Positions 18,251 through 26,983 of a stretch of DNA of 64,000 bases are shown here, in pieces. How positions within the stretch are numbered: position 1 is the stretch's first letter; each line of letters begins with the position of its first letter. The DNA comes from Actinokineospora globicatena. Its GTDB lineage: Bacteria; Actinomycetota; Actinomycetes; Mycobacteriales; Pseudonocardiaceae. The notes beneath the pieces were generated by a model. It worked only from the letters and a program-made list of their open reading frames with translations, had not been told where the DNA came from and ran no database searches. The stretch is from positions 1 through 64,000 of the forward strand of contig NZ_JAMTCR010000002.1 in assembly GCF_024171945.1 (NCBI RefSeq), given 5' to 3'. The translations under genes were made by a program, and so were the position numbers.

Positions 18251-18808
18251 CGGGCCAGGCTTGGGGGTGGCCCCCGGGGGCGTCAAGGGGGTTCGCCCGA
18301 AGGTGTTACGGGCGGGCGTCAGCGGCGGGGTGGGCGTGGTCTGGAGGCCGCAGGCCCTGACGCCGGACGGCGGGTCTGGAGGCTCGCAAGTCGCGATGCC
18401 GGAGGGCGCGTGAGCCGTGACGCTGGAGGGCGCGTCTGGAGGCCGCAAACCGGGGCGCTGGAGGGCGAAGGGCGCATCCAGGGCGGACTGGGGTGGAAGT
18501 TCGATTTCTGGGCGGACTGGGGCGCCGGGGCGAACGGTGGTGTCTGGGCGCCGGGGCGGGGCAAGAGGTGTCTGGGCGCCGGGGGGGAACGTGGAGTGTC
18601 TGGGCGCTGGTGTGGAAATGGGCGTCTGGGGGTGACTGCGGCACCTGGAGACGGCATCGGGCGGATGCGCGGAATGGCTGGGTGCGAAGTGGGCGCGGGG
18701 CCTGGGCAGGCGCGCGGGCGGGTCTGCGCGGCGGGCGGGCCTATGCGGCAGGCAGGGCGCCGGAGTGCGGGGGCGGCGCGGGCGGAGGGGTGGCTGGAAA
18801 GAAATGGG
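18251..18808. repeat. Gene-free GC-rich region with two blocks of degenerate repeats
   Basis: Between the 113-bp repeat and the BtuF-like gene stop I see no credible gene. At 18340-18470, units such as CTGGAGGCCGCA and GACGCTGGAGGGCGCG recur. At 18490-18640, CTGGGCGCCGGGG-type units recur four to five times. Open frames here have skewed, repetitive composition and no ribosome-binding sites. Confidence 0.5.
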
Positions 18809-19570
18809 TTAGCGGGCGGGGGATAGGGCTTGGGTTAGGGATTGTTTGGCGGTGACGAGGGAGGGGCCGTACCAGGTCAGGTGGCGGCCGGGGGTGAGGA
18901 TGGGGTGTTTGGTGGGGAAGAAGTTGGGGCCGTCGGTTGGGGTGAACTCGTAGGGTTCGTCGGGGAGGATTACGAGGGTGGCTGAGGTGGCGTTGAGGTC
19001 CTCTATGGACAGGCGCGGGTAGCGGTCGGCGTGGGTGGCGTAGGCGTTGATTACCCCTAGCCGTAAGAGGATGTCGCCGGCGAAGGTGGAGTTGCCTAGG
19101 ACTATCCAGGGTTTGCGCCAGACGGGGATGATGGCGGTGGCCCAGGGTGCTTCGGTGTGGGACCAGAGGGCGTCGGCTTCGTCTAGCCAGTCGGGGGTCG
19201 CGCCTAGGCCTGCCAGGAGGAGGCGGGTGGAGGCCAAGCCCGCGGGGACGGTGGTGGGGGCGTCGGTCACCCACACCGGGACGCCCGCTGACCGGAGAGC
19301 CGTCACGTCCTCGAGGCGGTTCTCCTCGGTGTTGGTGATCACCAAGTCCGGCGCCAGGTCCCGCACGGCGGCCAGGTCCGGGTACTTCGAGCCGCCGACC
19401 CGGGGGACGTCCAGGTCCGCCGGGTGGGTGCAGTAGTCGGTGGCGCCGACCAGCAAGCCCGGGGCGGACACCGCGACGGCCTCGGTCAGGGACGGGACCA
19501 GGCTGATGACGCGGCGGAACGAGCCGACGGGTCCCAAGAGCGTGCCGTGGTCGTCGAGCGCGTCAGACAT
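18809..19570 (-). CDS. BtuF-like helical-backbone metal/cobalamin receptor, cytoplasmic form
   Basis: This 253-residue protein has the periplasmic-binding-protein fold of cobalamin/iron-siderophore receptors (VISLVPSLTEAV, PDLVITNTEENR). It has no signal peptide or lipobox, and starts MSDALDDHGTLLGPVGSF. Exported BtuF proteins always carry a secretion signal, so this one probably acts in the cytoplasm or has been repurposed. It overlaps the upstream F420 reductase gene by 8 bp, so the two are translationally linked. No permease or ATPase gene is adjacent. Ligand unknown. Confidence 0.8.
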   Translation of the reverse strand: MSDALDDHGTLLGPVGSFRRVISLVPSLTEAVAVSAPGLLVGATDYCTHPADLDVPRVGGSKYPDLAAVRDLAPDLVITNTEENRLEDVTALRSAGVPVWVTDAPTTVPAGLASTRLLLAGLGATPDWLDEADALWSHTEAPWATAIIPVWRKPWIVLGNSTFAGDILLRLGVINAYATHADRYPRLSIEDLNATSATLVILPDEPYEFTPTDGPNFFPTKHPILTPGRHLTWYGPSLVTAKQSLTQALSPAR

Positions 19571-20231
19571 CGGTGATCCGCAGGCCCGCGTGCGACTTGT
19601 ACCGGCGGTTGATGGCGATCAGGTTGGCCGTGAACGCCTCCACCTGGTGGGCGTTGCGCAGTCGGCCGCCGTAGACGCCGCGCATGCCGGGGATGGCGTC
19701 GGCGAGGGCGCGGACGGTGTCGGTGGCCTCGCGGTCGTCGCCGAGGACCAGCACGTCGATGTCGACCTCGGCCACCGACAGGTCGCCGAGCAGCACCGCG
19801 GACACGTGGTGGAACGCGGCCGTGACCCGCGAGTCCGGCAGGGTCTGCTCGGCCTGCTGCGCGGCGCTGCCCTCGGCGACCGGCAGCGCGAACGGGCCCT
19901 GCTTGTCGAAGCCGAGCGGGTTCACGCAGTCGACGACGATCTTGCCAGCGAGCTGGGACCGCAGGCTGACCAGCAGCTCCTGGTGCCCTTCCCACGGCAC
20001 GGCGACCAGCACGAGGTCCGACTCCGCCGCGCAGCCCGCGTTGTCCAGGCCGGTCACGTGCTCGACCCCGGCCGCCTCCCGCAGCTCAGCCGCGGCTGCC
20101 TCGGCGCGGTCGGCCGCGCGCGAGCCCAGCACCACCGGGATACCGGCCTTCGCCCAGCGCAGCGCGAGGCCGCGGCCCTGCGGACCGGTCCCGCCGAGCA
20201 CCCCGACCTTGAGCTGACCCAACTCCGCCAC
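19563..20231 (-). CDS. npdG: NADPH-dependent F420 reductase
   Basis: The 222-residue protein has an N-terminal Rossmann dinucleotide site (VGVLGGTGPQGRGLA, about 9-23) followed by VLGSRAADRAEAAA, the NADP-phosphate loop typical of F420H2:NADP oxidoreductases. Length and layout match the Fno/NpdG family, which passes hydride between NADPH and the deazaflavin F420 in actinobacteria. The late HVSAVLLGDL and VLVLGDDREATDTV segments are also characteristic. It is the first gene of a two-gene unit with the BtuF-like gene. Confidence 0.88.
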   Translation of the reverse strand: MAELGQLKVGVLGGTGPQGRGLALRWAKAGIPVVLGSRAADRAEAAAAELREAAGVEHVTGLDNAGCAAESDLVLVAVPWEGHQELLVSLRSQLAGKIVVDCVNPLGFDKQGPFALPVAEGSAAQQAEQTLPDSRVTAAFHHVSAVLLGDLSVAEVDIDVLVLGDDREATDTVRALADAIPGMRGVYGGRLRNAHQVEAFTANLIAINRRYKSHAGLRITDV

Positions 20232-20276
20232 GTCCCGCCCCTTCCCGTGAAGACACTCCCCACGAACGGTAGCGAG

Positions 20277-21677
20277 TCAGGCGCGCTCGAACGCGACCCG
20301 GCGGCGGACCGGGTCGACGGCGGTCAGCCGGACCCGCACCGACTCGCCCTCGCGCAGCCCCTCCCCCGCGGCCTTGGCGAGCACCGGCGGGGTGGGGATG
20401 AAGATCTCCGCGACGGTGGCCTCCGCGCGCAGCACGACCGCGTCGAACTCGGCGCCGACCTGGTCGGCGAGCACCCAGGCCTCCACCTGGTCCAGGCTGG
20501 CGCGGTCGACCTTGGCGGCGAGCGTGTCGGAACTCTCCATCAGGCCCGGCAGCGCGGGCAGGGCGGCGCGCACCCAGTCCGCGACCGGCTCGCCCGCGCA
20601 GACCGCGAGGCAGATCTCCGTGCCGAACCGGTCGACCAGGCGCCGCAGCGGGGCGGTGACGTGGGCGTACGCGGCGGCGATCCCGGCGTGCGTGACCAGC
20701 TCGGGCAGGTCGCCGTCGAACACGGTGTACCCGGCGCCGCGCAGCAGCCGGGTGGCGTCCATGAACAGCGCGAGCGCGGCCGGGTCGGCGGGGTCCAGGC
20801 CCGCGAGCAGCTCGGCGGTGCTGGTGCTGGGCGGCCACTCGATGCCCAGCGCGGCCGCCGAGCGGTGCAGCCACTCGACGGCGTTGTCGTCGGCGGGCGG
20901 CAGGGTCCGCAGCACACCGACCTTGGCGCGCAGCATGATCTGGGCCGCGCACATGCCGGTGAGCAGCGACAGCTCCGCGTTCCAGGCGTCGACGGCGGTC
21001 CGCGTGCGCAGCACCAGACCCCAGGTGTCGCCGTCCTTGTCGACGTCCTGCTCGGGCAGTTGCAGCTCGACCGCGCCCCGCTTGATGGCCAGCGAGCGGC
21101 GCAGCGAACCGACCTCCGGCAGGAGCGTCACCGACGGGTGCTCGCGGCCCGCGTCGATGTCGGCTTGGACGGTCGCGTAGTCGAACTGGGCCACCGACCG
21201 GATCCACGCGCGCTTGACGTCAGCGCTAACCGGCTGCCCTTCGGTGTCGAGGTCGATCGTCCACAACGCGGCGGCGCGGCGTTCGTCGGGCAGCAGGCTC
21301 GCCGCGCCTTCGGACAGCACCGTTGGGTGCAACGGGACGTTGCCGTCCGGCAGGTACATGGTCTGACCGCGCTCACGGGCGACGGTGTCTAGAGCGCCGT
21401 CTGGGACTAAGAACGCACCGAGGTCTGCGATCGCGTAGTGCAGCCGGTAGCCGCCTTCGAGTCGACTCAGGCACAGGGCTTGGTCGAGGTCCTTGGCGCC
21501 GGGCGGGTCGATGGTGACGAACGGGATGTCCGTCGCGTCCACGCGCGAGCCCCGCGGGCCGTCTGACACGGCTTTCTCGGCCTCGGTTAGCGCTGCCGGG
21601 GGGAACTGGTCCGGGAGGTCGAAGTCGGCGCGGACCCGCGCGAAGTCCCCGCCCGTCGCGTTCGCCGAGGAATCCAC
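20277..21677 (-). CDS. RNB-domain ribonuclease (RNase II/R family)
   Basis: The 466-residue protein is essentially a single RNB catalytic domain. DPPGAKDLDQALCL at about 60-73 carries the acidic metal ligands, and the later FVAPLRR-like segment reads HVTAPLRRLVDRFG. It is shorter than RNase R because cold-shock domains are missing or minimal; the C-terminus (VRVRLTAVDPVRRRVAFERA) could be a trimmed S1-like strand. It should degrade single-stranded RNA 3' to 5'. It stands alone, with 45 bp to npdG and 54 bp to nadE. Confidence 0.85.
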   Translation of the reverse strand: MDSSANATGGDFARVRADFDLPDQFPPAALTEAEKAVSDGPRGSRVDATDIPFVTIDPPGAKDLDQALCLSRLEGGYRLHYAIADLGAFLVPDGALDTVARERGQTMYLPDGNVPLHPTVLSEGAASLLPDERRAAALWTIDLDTEGQPVSADVKRAWIRSVAQFDYATVQADIDAGREHPSVTLLPEVGSLRRSLAIKRGAVELQLPEQDVDKDGDTWGLVLRTRTAVDAWNAELSLLTGMCAAQIMLRAKVGVLRTLPPADDNAVEWLHRSAAALGIEWPPSTSTAELLAGLDPADPAALALFMDATRLLRGAGYTVFDGDLPELVTHAGIAAAYAHVTAPLRRLVDRFGTEICLAVCAGEPVADWVRAALPALPGLMESSDTLAAKVDRASLDQVEAWVLADQVGAEFDAVVLRAEATVAEIFIPTPPVLAKAAGEGLREGESVRVRLTAVDPVRRRVAFERA

Positions 21678-21731
21678 GGGGGAACCCTAACCGGTGAACG
21701 TGACGGGCGGGGGATGGTGAGACGGAGCCGG

Positions 21732-23456
21732 TCAGCGGCTGCCCTCGCGCCACGCGTTGGTGATCGGCAACCTGCGGTCCCGGCCGAACGCCCGGAAGCT
21801 GATCTTGGTGCCCGGCGGGTACTGGCGCCGCTTGTACTCGGCGAGGTCGACCATCCGCAGCACCCGGTCCACCACCTCGGCGGCGAACCCGGCGGCGAGC
21901 AGGTCGGCGTAGCCCCGGTCGCCCTCGACGTAGTCGTCGAGCACGGCGTCGAGCAGCGCGTAGTCGGGCAGCGAGTCGCTGTCGAGCTGGCCGGGGCGCA
22001 GCTCGGCCGACGGCGGCTTGCTGATCGAGTCCTCCGGGATCGGCGGCACCTCGCCGCGCTTGTCGGCCTCGGCGTTGCGCCAGCGGGCCAGCTCCCAGAC
22101 CAGGGTCTTGGGCACGTCCTTGATCGGGGCGAACCCGCCGACCGCGTCGCCGTAGATGGTCGAGTAGCCGACCGCGAGCTCGGTCTTGTTGCCGGTGGCC
22201 AGGACCAGGTGGCCGTGCTGGTTGGACAGCCCCATCAGCGTGACGCCGCGGCAGCGGGCCTGGACGTTCTCCTCGGCGAGCCCGGTCAGGCCCAGGTCGC
22301 CGACGAACACGTCGACCATCCGCGCGATCGGCTGGACGCTGTAGTGCACCCCGGTGCGGTCGGCGAGTTCCTTCGCGTCCGACTTCGAGTGCTCCGATGA
22401 GTAGCCCGACGGCATAGAGACGCCGTGCACCGCGTCAGCGCCAAGGGCGTCAACGGCGAGGGCAGCGACAACGGCCGAGTCAATGCCGCCCGAGAGCCCT
22501 AGGACTACCGAGCGGAAGCCGTTCTTGGTGACGTAGTCGCGTAGGCCGGTCACGAGCGCGGCCCACACCTCGGCCTCTTCGGGCAACGCCTCGGCGATCG
22601 GCGGCACGTGCGCGGGCTCGTAGGCGGGCACGGGCTGGTCGGAGATGGTGGTGCGGCGGATCGCGAACTCGTCGTCGGCCTGGGCGTCGGTCTTCGTGGC
22701 CCCGCCCGGGAGGTCGAGGTCGACGACCATCAGGTGCTCGACGAACTGCGGTGCCCTGGCCAGCAGCGACCCGTCGGCGCCGACGACCATCGAGTCGCCG
22801 TCGAAGACCAGGTCGTCCTGGCCGCCGACCTGGTTGACGTACACCAGCGGCGCCCCCGCCTCACCGGCGCGCCGGGCCACCAGCGGCAGCCGCGCGTCGT
22901 CCTTGTGGCGCTCGTACGGCGAGGCGTTCGGGGCGACGACCAGGTCGACCCCGGCCCGGCCGAGCGCGGCGATGGGGCCGCCCTCCTGCCAGATGTCCTC
23001 GCAGATGACCATGCCGACCTCGAGGCCGCGGATCCGCACGATGTCGAGGTGGTGGCCGGGCTTGAAGTAGCGGCGCTCGTCGAACACCCCGTAGTTGGGC
23101 AGGTGGTGCTTGAACTGCCGCGCGACGACCTCGCCGCCGTGCAGCACGGCGGCGCCGTTGCGGGGTCCCTCGACGTCCTGCTCCAGGTAGCCGACGTAGG
23201 CGGGCAGGTCGCCGCAGCCCGCGTCGGCGAGGTCGGCGGCGAGCCGGGTCAGCGCGCCCTTCGCGGCGGCGGCGAACGACTGGCGCAGTGCCAGGTCCTC
23301 CACGGGGTACCCGGTCAGCACCATCTCCGGGAAGACGACCAGGTGCGCCCCGGCCTCCGCGGCCCGGCGCGCCCAGGCCACGACGGTGGCGGCGTTGCCG
23401 CCGAGATCCCCCACGGTGGGGTTGACCTGGGCCAGTGCGATCCGTAGCTGCGGCAT
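21732..23456 (-). CDS. nadE: Glutamine-dependent NAD+ synthetase
   Basis: The protein (574 residues from ATG 23456, MPQLRIALAQ) combines an N-terminal nitrilase/CN-hydrolase amidotransferase with a C-terminal NAD synthase. Visible catalytic residues include Glu in VVFPEMVLTGYP, Lys in RQFKHHLPNYG and Cys in GMVICEDIWQ; the synthase P-loop is GLSGGIDSAVVAAL. It converts nicotinic acid adenine dinucleotide to NAD+ with glutamine and ATP. ATG 23456 follows GGAGGATGAGGAC and starts the domain; ATG 23474 would add six residues. A perfect 10-bp inverted repeat lies 19-40 bp upstream. Confidence 0.95.
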   Translation of the reverse strand: MPQLRIALAQVNPTVGDLGGNAATVVAWARRAAEAGAHLVVFPEMVLTGYPVEDLALRQSFAAAAKGALTRLAADLADAGCGDLPAYVGYLEQDVEGPRNGAAVLHGGEVVARQFKHHLPNYGVFDERRYFKPGHHLDIVRIRGLEVGMVICEDIWQEGGPIAALGRAGVDLVVAPNASPYERHKDDARLPLVARRAGEAGAPLVYVNQVGGQDDLVFDGDSMVVGADGSLLARAPQFVEHLMVVDLDLPGGATKTDAQADDEFAIRRTTISDQPVPAYEPAHVPPIAEALPEEAEVWAALVTGLRDYVTKNGFRSVVLGLSGGIDSAVVAALAVDALGADAVHGVSMPSGYSSEHSKSDAKELADRTGVHYSVQPIARMVDVFVGDLGLTGLAEENVQARCRGVTLMGLSNQHGHLVLATGNKTELAVGYSTIYGDAVGGFAPIKDVPKTLVWELARWRNAEADKRGEVPPIPEDSISKPPSAELRPGQLDSDSLPDYALLDAVLDDYVEGDRGYADLLAAGFAAEVVDRVLRMVDLAEYKRRQYPPGTKISFRAFGRDRRLPITNAWREGSR

Positions 23457-23475
23457 GTCCTCATCCTCCACCATG

Positions 23476-23496
23476 TTTTCGCCTCAGAGGCGAAAA
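23476..23496. promoter_or_regulatory. Perfect palindrome upstream of nadE (candidate operator)
   Basis: TTTTCGCCTC-A-GAGGCGAAAA is a perfect 10-bp inverted repeat around one base, AT-rich at its ends in a GC-rich region. It lies immediately before the nadE starts, where a repressor dimer or an mRNA hairpin would act. I cannot assign the regulator. Confidence 0.6.
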
Positions 23497-23547
23497 TACG
23501 GGTCCCGGGTGAGGAACACCATAGGTCAGGGCGTGCTGACCTGGGAA

Positions 23548-24504
23548 TCAGCGGAACTCGTCGGTCGCGGCGCGCAGGGCGTCGAGCACCCCGGGATCGG
23601 CCGTCGAGTGACCGGCCTGCGGCAAGATCGTCAACCGCGCCGTCGACCACGCCCGGGCCAGGAGCCAGGCGGACGCGGGCGGGCACACGGCGTCGTAGCG
23701 GCCCTGGATGATCCGGCCGGGGATGCCCGCCAGCAGGTGCGCGTTGAGTAGCAACTGGTCCTCGGTAAGCCAGCCGCCGTTGGCGAAGTAGTGCAGTGCG
23801 ACGCGCGCGAACGGCACGGCGAACGACGGGTCCGCGTACTGCGCGACAAGAGCCGGGTTGGGCACAAGAGACACCGTTGCGCCCTCCCAGTTGCTCCACG
23901 CCGTGGCCGCTTCAGCCTGGACAGCGGGATCCGGGCTGGTCACTAAGGCTTGGTAGACGGCGAGCGGATCGTGGCCTTCTGGCACCAGGCGTAGGAAGTC
24001 CGCCCAGGCCTCGGGGAAGATCGCGCCCGCCCCGCCGCGGTAGAGCCAGTCGAGTTCCGCGCGCCGCAGCAGGAAGACACCGCGCAGGATGATCTCGGTG
24101 ACCCGGTCGGGGTGGCGCTGGGAGTACGCGAGCGCCAGCGTCGCGCCCCAGGAGCCGCCGAAGACCTGCCACCGGTCGATCCGCAGGTGCTCGCGCAGCC
24201 GTTCCAGGTCGGCGACCAGGTGCCAGGTCGTGTTGGCCGTCAGGTCCGCGCCAGCGGAGCCGACGTGCGGCCAGCTGCGGCCCGCGCCGCGCTGGTCGAC
24301 GAGCACGACCCGGTACGCGGTCGGGTCGAAGTGCCTGCGCTGCACCGGGTGCGTGCCCGCGCCGGGGCCGCCGTGCAGGACGACCACCGGCTTGCCGCGC
24401 GGGTTGCCGCTGACCTCCCAGTACACCCGCTGCCCGTCGCCGACGTCGAGCATGCCCCGGTCGTGCGGCTCCACCGGCGGGTACAGGGACAGCATGGCCT
24501 CCAT
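23548..24504 (-). CDS. pip: Proline iminopeptidase
   Basis: This 318-residue S33 alpha/beta hydrolase matches prolyl aminopeptidases. VVLHGGPGAGT is the oxyanion loop, FGGSWGATLAL the nucleophile elbow, GRYDAVCPP carries the catalytic Asp, and AGHS near the C-terminus carries the His. It removes N-terminal proline from peptides. ATG 24504 is used; ATG 24495 is possible but its GGAGG sits only 2 bp upstream. It lies between panB and nadE, all on the minus strand, but with a hairpin between it and panB. Confidence 0.92.
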   Translation of the reverse strand: MEAMLSLYPPVEPHDRGMLDVGDGQRVYWEVSGNPRGKPVVVLHGGPGAGTHPVQRRHFDPTAYRVVLVDQRGAGRSWPHVGSAGADLTANTTWHLVADLERLREHLRIDRWQVFGGSWGATLALAYSQRHPDRVTEIILRGVFLLRRAELDWLYRGGAGAIFPEAWADFLRLVPEGHDPLAVYQALVTSPDPAVQAEAATAWSNWEGATVSLVPNPALVAQYADPSFAVPFARVALHYFANGGWLTEDQLLLNAHLLAGIPGRIIQGRYDAVCPPASAWLLARAWSTARLTILPQAGHSTADPGVLDALRAATDEFR

Positions 24505-24575
24505 GCTGCCCTACGCCCCGCGTCGGGAACCACGGCGCGATCGGCTGTTCCGTCCCACCGGGAGCGGGACGGGCT

Positions 24576-24602
24576 GACCCCACCCCGAGCCGGGGCGGGG
24601 TC
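24576..24602 (-). terminator. Strong hairpin after panB
   Basis: GACCCCACCCCG (24576-24587) pairs with CGGGGCGGGGTC (24591-24602) with one mismatch and a 3-base loop, 9 bp past the panB stop. A second stem, CGTCCC/GGGACG (24551-24571), follows. Together they separate panB from the peptidase gene. Confidence 0.7.
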
Positions 24603-24610
24603 GTCCGGCC

Positions 24611-25471
24611 TCAGTGGAACGCGTGCTCCGGGGCCGGGAACTCGCCGCCCCGCACGTCGTCGGCGAACGCCTTAGCGGCGGTCAGGAGCGTGTCGGCCAC
24701 GTTCGCGTACCGCTTCACGAACCGCGGCGCCTTGGCCCGGCGCAGACCGGCCATGTCCTGCCACACCAGCACCTGCGCGTCACAGTCCGGCCCGGCGCCG
24801 ATGCCGACGGTCGGCACCCGCAGCTCGTGCGTGACCCGCTTGGCGACCTCGGCGGGGACCATCTCCATGACCACCGCGAACGCCCCGGCCGACTCGATCG
24901 CCCTGGCGTCGGCGACCACCGCGTCCCCGGTCTCGCCGCGGCCCTGGACCCGGTAGCCGCCCAGGTTGTGTTCACTCTGCGGGGTGAACCCGACGTGCCC
25001 CATGACCGGGATGCCCGCGTTGGTGATGGCCCGCACGTGCGGCGCGAAGGCCTGCCCGCCCTCCAGCTTCACCGCGTGCGCCCGGCCCTCCTTCATGAAC
25101 CGGACGGCCGTGGTCACCGCCTGCTCCACCGACACCTGGTAGGACCCGAACGGCAGGTCGGCGACGACCAGCGCCCGCGACGTGGCCCCGGCGACCGCCC
25201 GGACCAGCGGGATCAGCTCGTCGACGGTGACCGGCAGCGAGGTGTCGTACCCGAACACGTTGTTGGCCGCGGAATCACCCACGAGGAGGACCGGGATCCC
25301 GGCCTCGTCGAAGAGCTCGGCGGTGTACATGTCGTACGCGGTGAGCATCGGCCACGGCTCGCCGCGGTCCTTGAGCTCCTGCAGGTGGTGCACCCGGACC
25401 CGCTTCGCGGGCTTGGCGGCGCTGCTCCCGGTGCCGTACGGGGCGGCGACTTCGGGGTTGTCGGTAGCCAT
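24611..25471 (-). CDS. panB: 3-methyl-2-oxobutanoate hydroxymethyltransferase
   Basis: This 286-residue PanB is full length. The [16 protein letters not shown] entry, [17 protein letters not shown] metal-binding loop, KLEGG and [22 protein letters not shown] signature are all present. It transfers a hydroxymethyl group from 5,10-methylene-THF to alpha-ketoisovalerate, the first step of pantothenate and CoA synthesis. It starts at ATG 25471 and is divergent from the M48 protease. In M. tuberculosis panB also lies next to the Hip1 protease genes. Confidence 0.95.
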   Translation of the reverse strand: MATDNPEVAAPYGTGSSAAKPAKRVRVHHLQELKDRGEPWPMLTAYDMYTAELFDEAGIPVLLVGDSAANNVFGYDTSLPVTVDELIPLVRAVAGATSRALVVADLPFGSYQVSVEQAVTTAVRFMKEGRAHAVKLEGGQAFAPHVRAITNAGIPVMGHVGFTPQSEHNLGGYRVQGRGETGDAVVADARAIESAGAFAVVMEMVPAEVAKRVTHELRVPTVGIGAGPDCDAQVLVWQDMAGLRRAKAPRFVKRYANVADTLLTAAKAFADDVRGGEFPAPEHAFH

Positions 25472-25630
25472 GTCTGCTCGACCGTCCTTCCCTCGAGGCC
25501 CACGTCAGCGCGGGTCCCCGGGTGTTCGCGGATGGCTTACCCACCCAGCGTCGCACCAGCGCCGCCACCGGGCGAGGCCGTGGGACAGACCTCACACGGC
25601 CCCCGAGCGGGGCGCGGGCATCATGGCGGG

Positions 25631-26749
25631 GTGGACGCAAGATCATCCGAAGAGGACCTCACCAGCCCTCCCGGTGCGGACCGCGCCACCAGGTCGGCCG
25701 CGGTGCTCGCCGTGGTGTCCTACCTGGTGACCGCCGCGATGCTGGTGTTCTGCTGGTGGTTGTTCGTGTGGGCGAGCCGCGAGGACGGCATCTCCGGGTA
25801 CTTCCTCTACGGGTTCGCGGCGCTCATGGTCCTGCTCACGCTCACCACCGGGCCGCGGTTCGGGTTGCTGGACTTCGGGCACAACGTGGTCGAACGGGAG
25901 TCCGCGCCGGACCTGTACGCGTTGGTGGACCGGATCGCCGACGAGCTGGGTGCGCGGCGGGTCTGGCGGATCGAGGTGTCCGAGGACTTCAACGCGGGGT
26001 ACCGGATGGTCTGGTACCGCAGGCGCCCGGTGATCACGTTGGGCTACCCGCTGTGGAACCTGTTGGCACCGCAGGAGCGGGTCGCCCTGCTGGCGCACGA
26101 ACTCGCGCACGGGGTGAACGGCGACAGCGCGCGCTCCGCCCTGATCGGGCCGTCGCTGGACGGGCTCACCAACGGGTTCGAGGCGCTCGAGGTCCCGGTC
26201 ACGGTCGACAGCTCGGAGTTCGTGGAGCTGTTGGCGGTGATCTGCGCGCCCGTCGGGTACCTGCTGACGTTCCCGCTGCGGTGGCTGGCCGCAGGGCAGG
26301 AGCGGTTGCTGCGGGAGTCGTCGCGGCGGGCCGAGTTCTACGCCGACCACCTCGCGACCGGGGTGGCGGGCCGACCGGCGACGGTGTCGATGCTGGCCAA
26401 GCTGACCCTGGAGACCGAGGCGACGCGTGAGTTGGTCGCGGCGATGCGCAGGGGCGACGCGGACGTGTGGGCGGCGCAGCGGACCTGCCTGGCCGGGATC
26501 GAGGACCTCTCCGACATCGATATCCAGGACGAGCACGCGGTCGACTCCACGCACCCGTCGACGGAGCGGCGGATCGACGTGCTCTACGACCGCGAGTACG
26601 GCGAGCCGCGACTGGAGTCCAGCGCGCGGGAGGCGCTAGCGGTCGACGCGGAACTGGCGGCCAAGCTGCCCGAGGTCATCGAGGCCCTGCGCAAGCTCGA
26701 CAAGGAGCACCACCACAACGACGAGCCCGGGAGCGGCGACCCGGCGTGA
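25631..26749 (+). CDS. M48-family membrane metallopeptidase
   Basis: This protein (372 residues from GTG 25631) has two hydrophobic segments at about 20-70 (VLAVVSYLVTAAMLVFCWWL and a second after a short polar loop), then the zinc motif HELAHGVNGD at about 155-164. The third ligand is probably in the SSRRAEFYADHLA segment. It is an HtpX/Ste24-like integral membrane protease. GTG 25631 is the shortest start that keeps both membrane segments; frames further upstream run antisense through panB. Its 3' end lies 21 bp from the convergent T4SS-like operon end. Confidence 0.85.
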   Translation: MDARSSEEDLTSPPGADRATRSAAVLAVVSYLVTAAMLVFCWWLFVWASREDGISGYFLYGFAALMVLLTLTTGPRFGLLDFGHNVVERESAPDLYALVDRIADELGARRVWRIEVSEDFNAGYRMVWYRRRPVITLGYPLWNLLAPQERVALLAHELAHGVNGDSARSALIGPSLDGLTNGFEALEVPVTVDSSEFVELLAVICAPVGYLLTFPLRWLAAGQERLLRESSRRAEFYADHLATGVAGRPATVSMLAKLTLETEATRELVAAMRRGDADVWAAQRTCLAGIEDLSDIDIQDEHAVDSTHPSTERRIDVLYDREYGEPRLESSAREALAVDAELAAKLPEVIEALRKLDKEHHHNDEPGSGDPA

Positions 26750-26770
26750 TGGGCCGGGCCGCCACCCGGG

Positions 26771-26974
26771 TCAGTCCTCGTCGCGGTCCCAGTTCTGGTC
26801 GGCCTTGTCCGCGGCCTTGGTGCGTTCGCGGGCGATGTCGAGCGCCCGCTCGGCGGTGGCGCGGTCCGGGTACGGGCCGAGGAGGTCGACCGAGCGGGAC
26901 CGGGTGCCGTGCTCCACCTGGTTGGTCTTGGTGTTGTAGTACCAGCCGGGGTCGGGGTTGGGGTCGTCTGCCAT
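26771..26974 (-). CDS. Small acidic protein, last gene of T4SS-like operon
   Basis: This 67-residue soluble protein (MADDPNPDPGWYYNTKTNQV) is rich in charged residues. It contains the pattern VEHG...LGPYPDRATAERALDIAR, seen in small actinobacterial proteins with a SPOR-like strand-helix repeat. I cannot assign a function. It begins 9 bp after the stop of the preceding gene, so it is probably the distal gene of the 35.0-26.8 kb operon, although it could be an independent housekeeping gene. Confidence 0.65.
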   Translation of the reverse strand: MADDPNPDPGWYYNTKTNQVEHGTRSRSVDLLGPYPDRATAERALDIARERTKAADKADQNWDRDED

Positions 26975-26983
26975 GACGATCAG

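Noticed and set aside
25501-25630. Coding extension of the M48 protease upstream of 25631
   Set aside because: In-frame sequence lacks conserved character and runs antisense through panB and its promoter.
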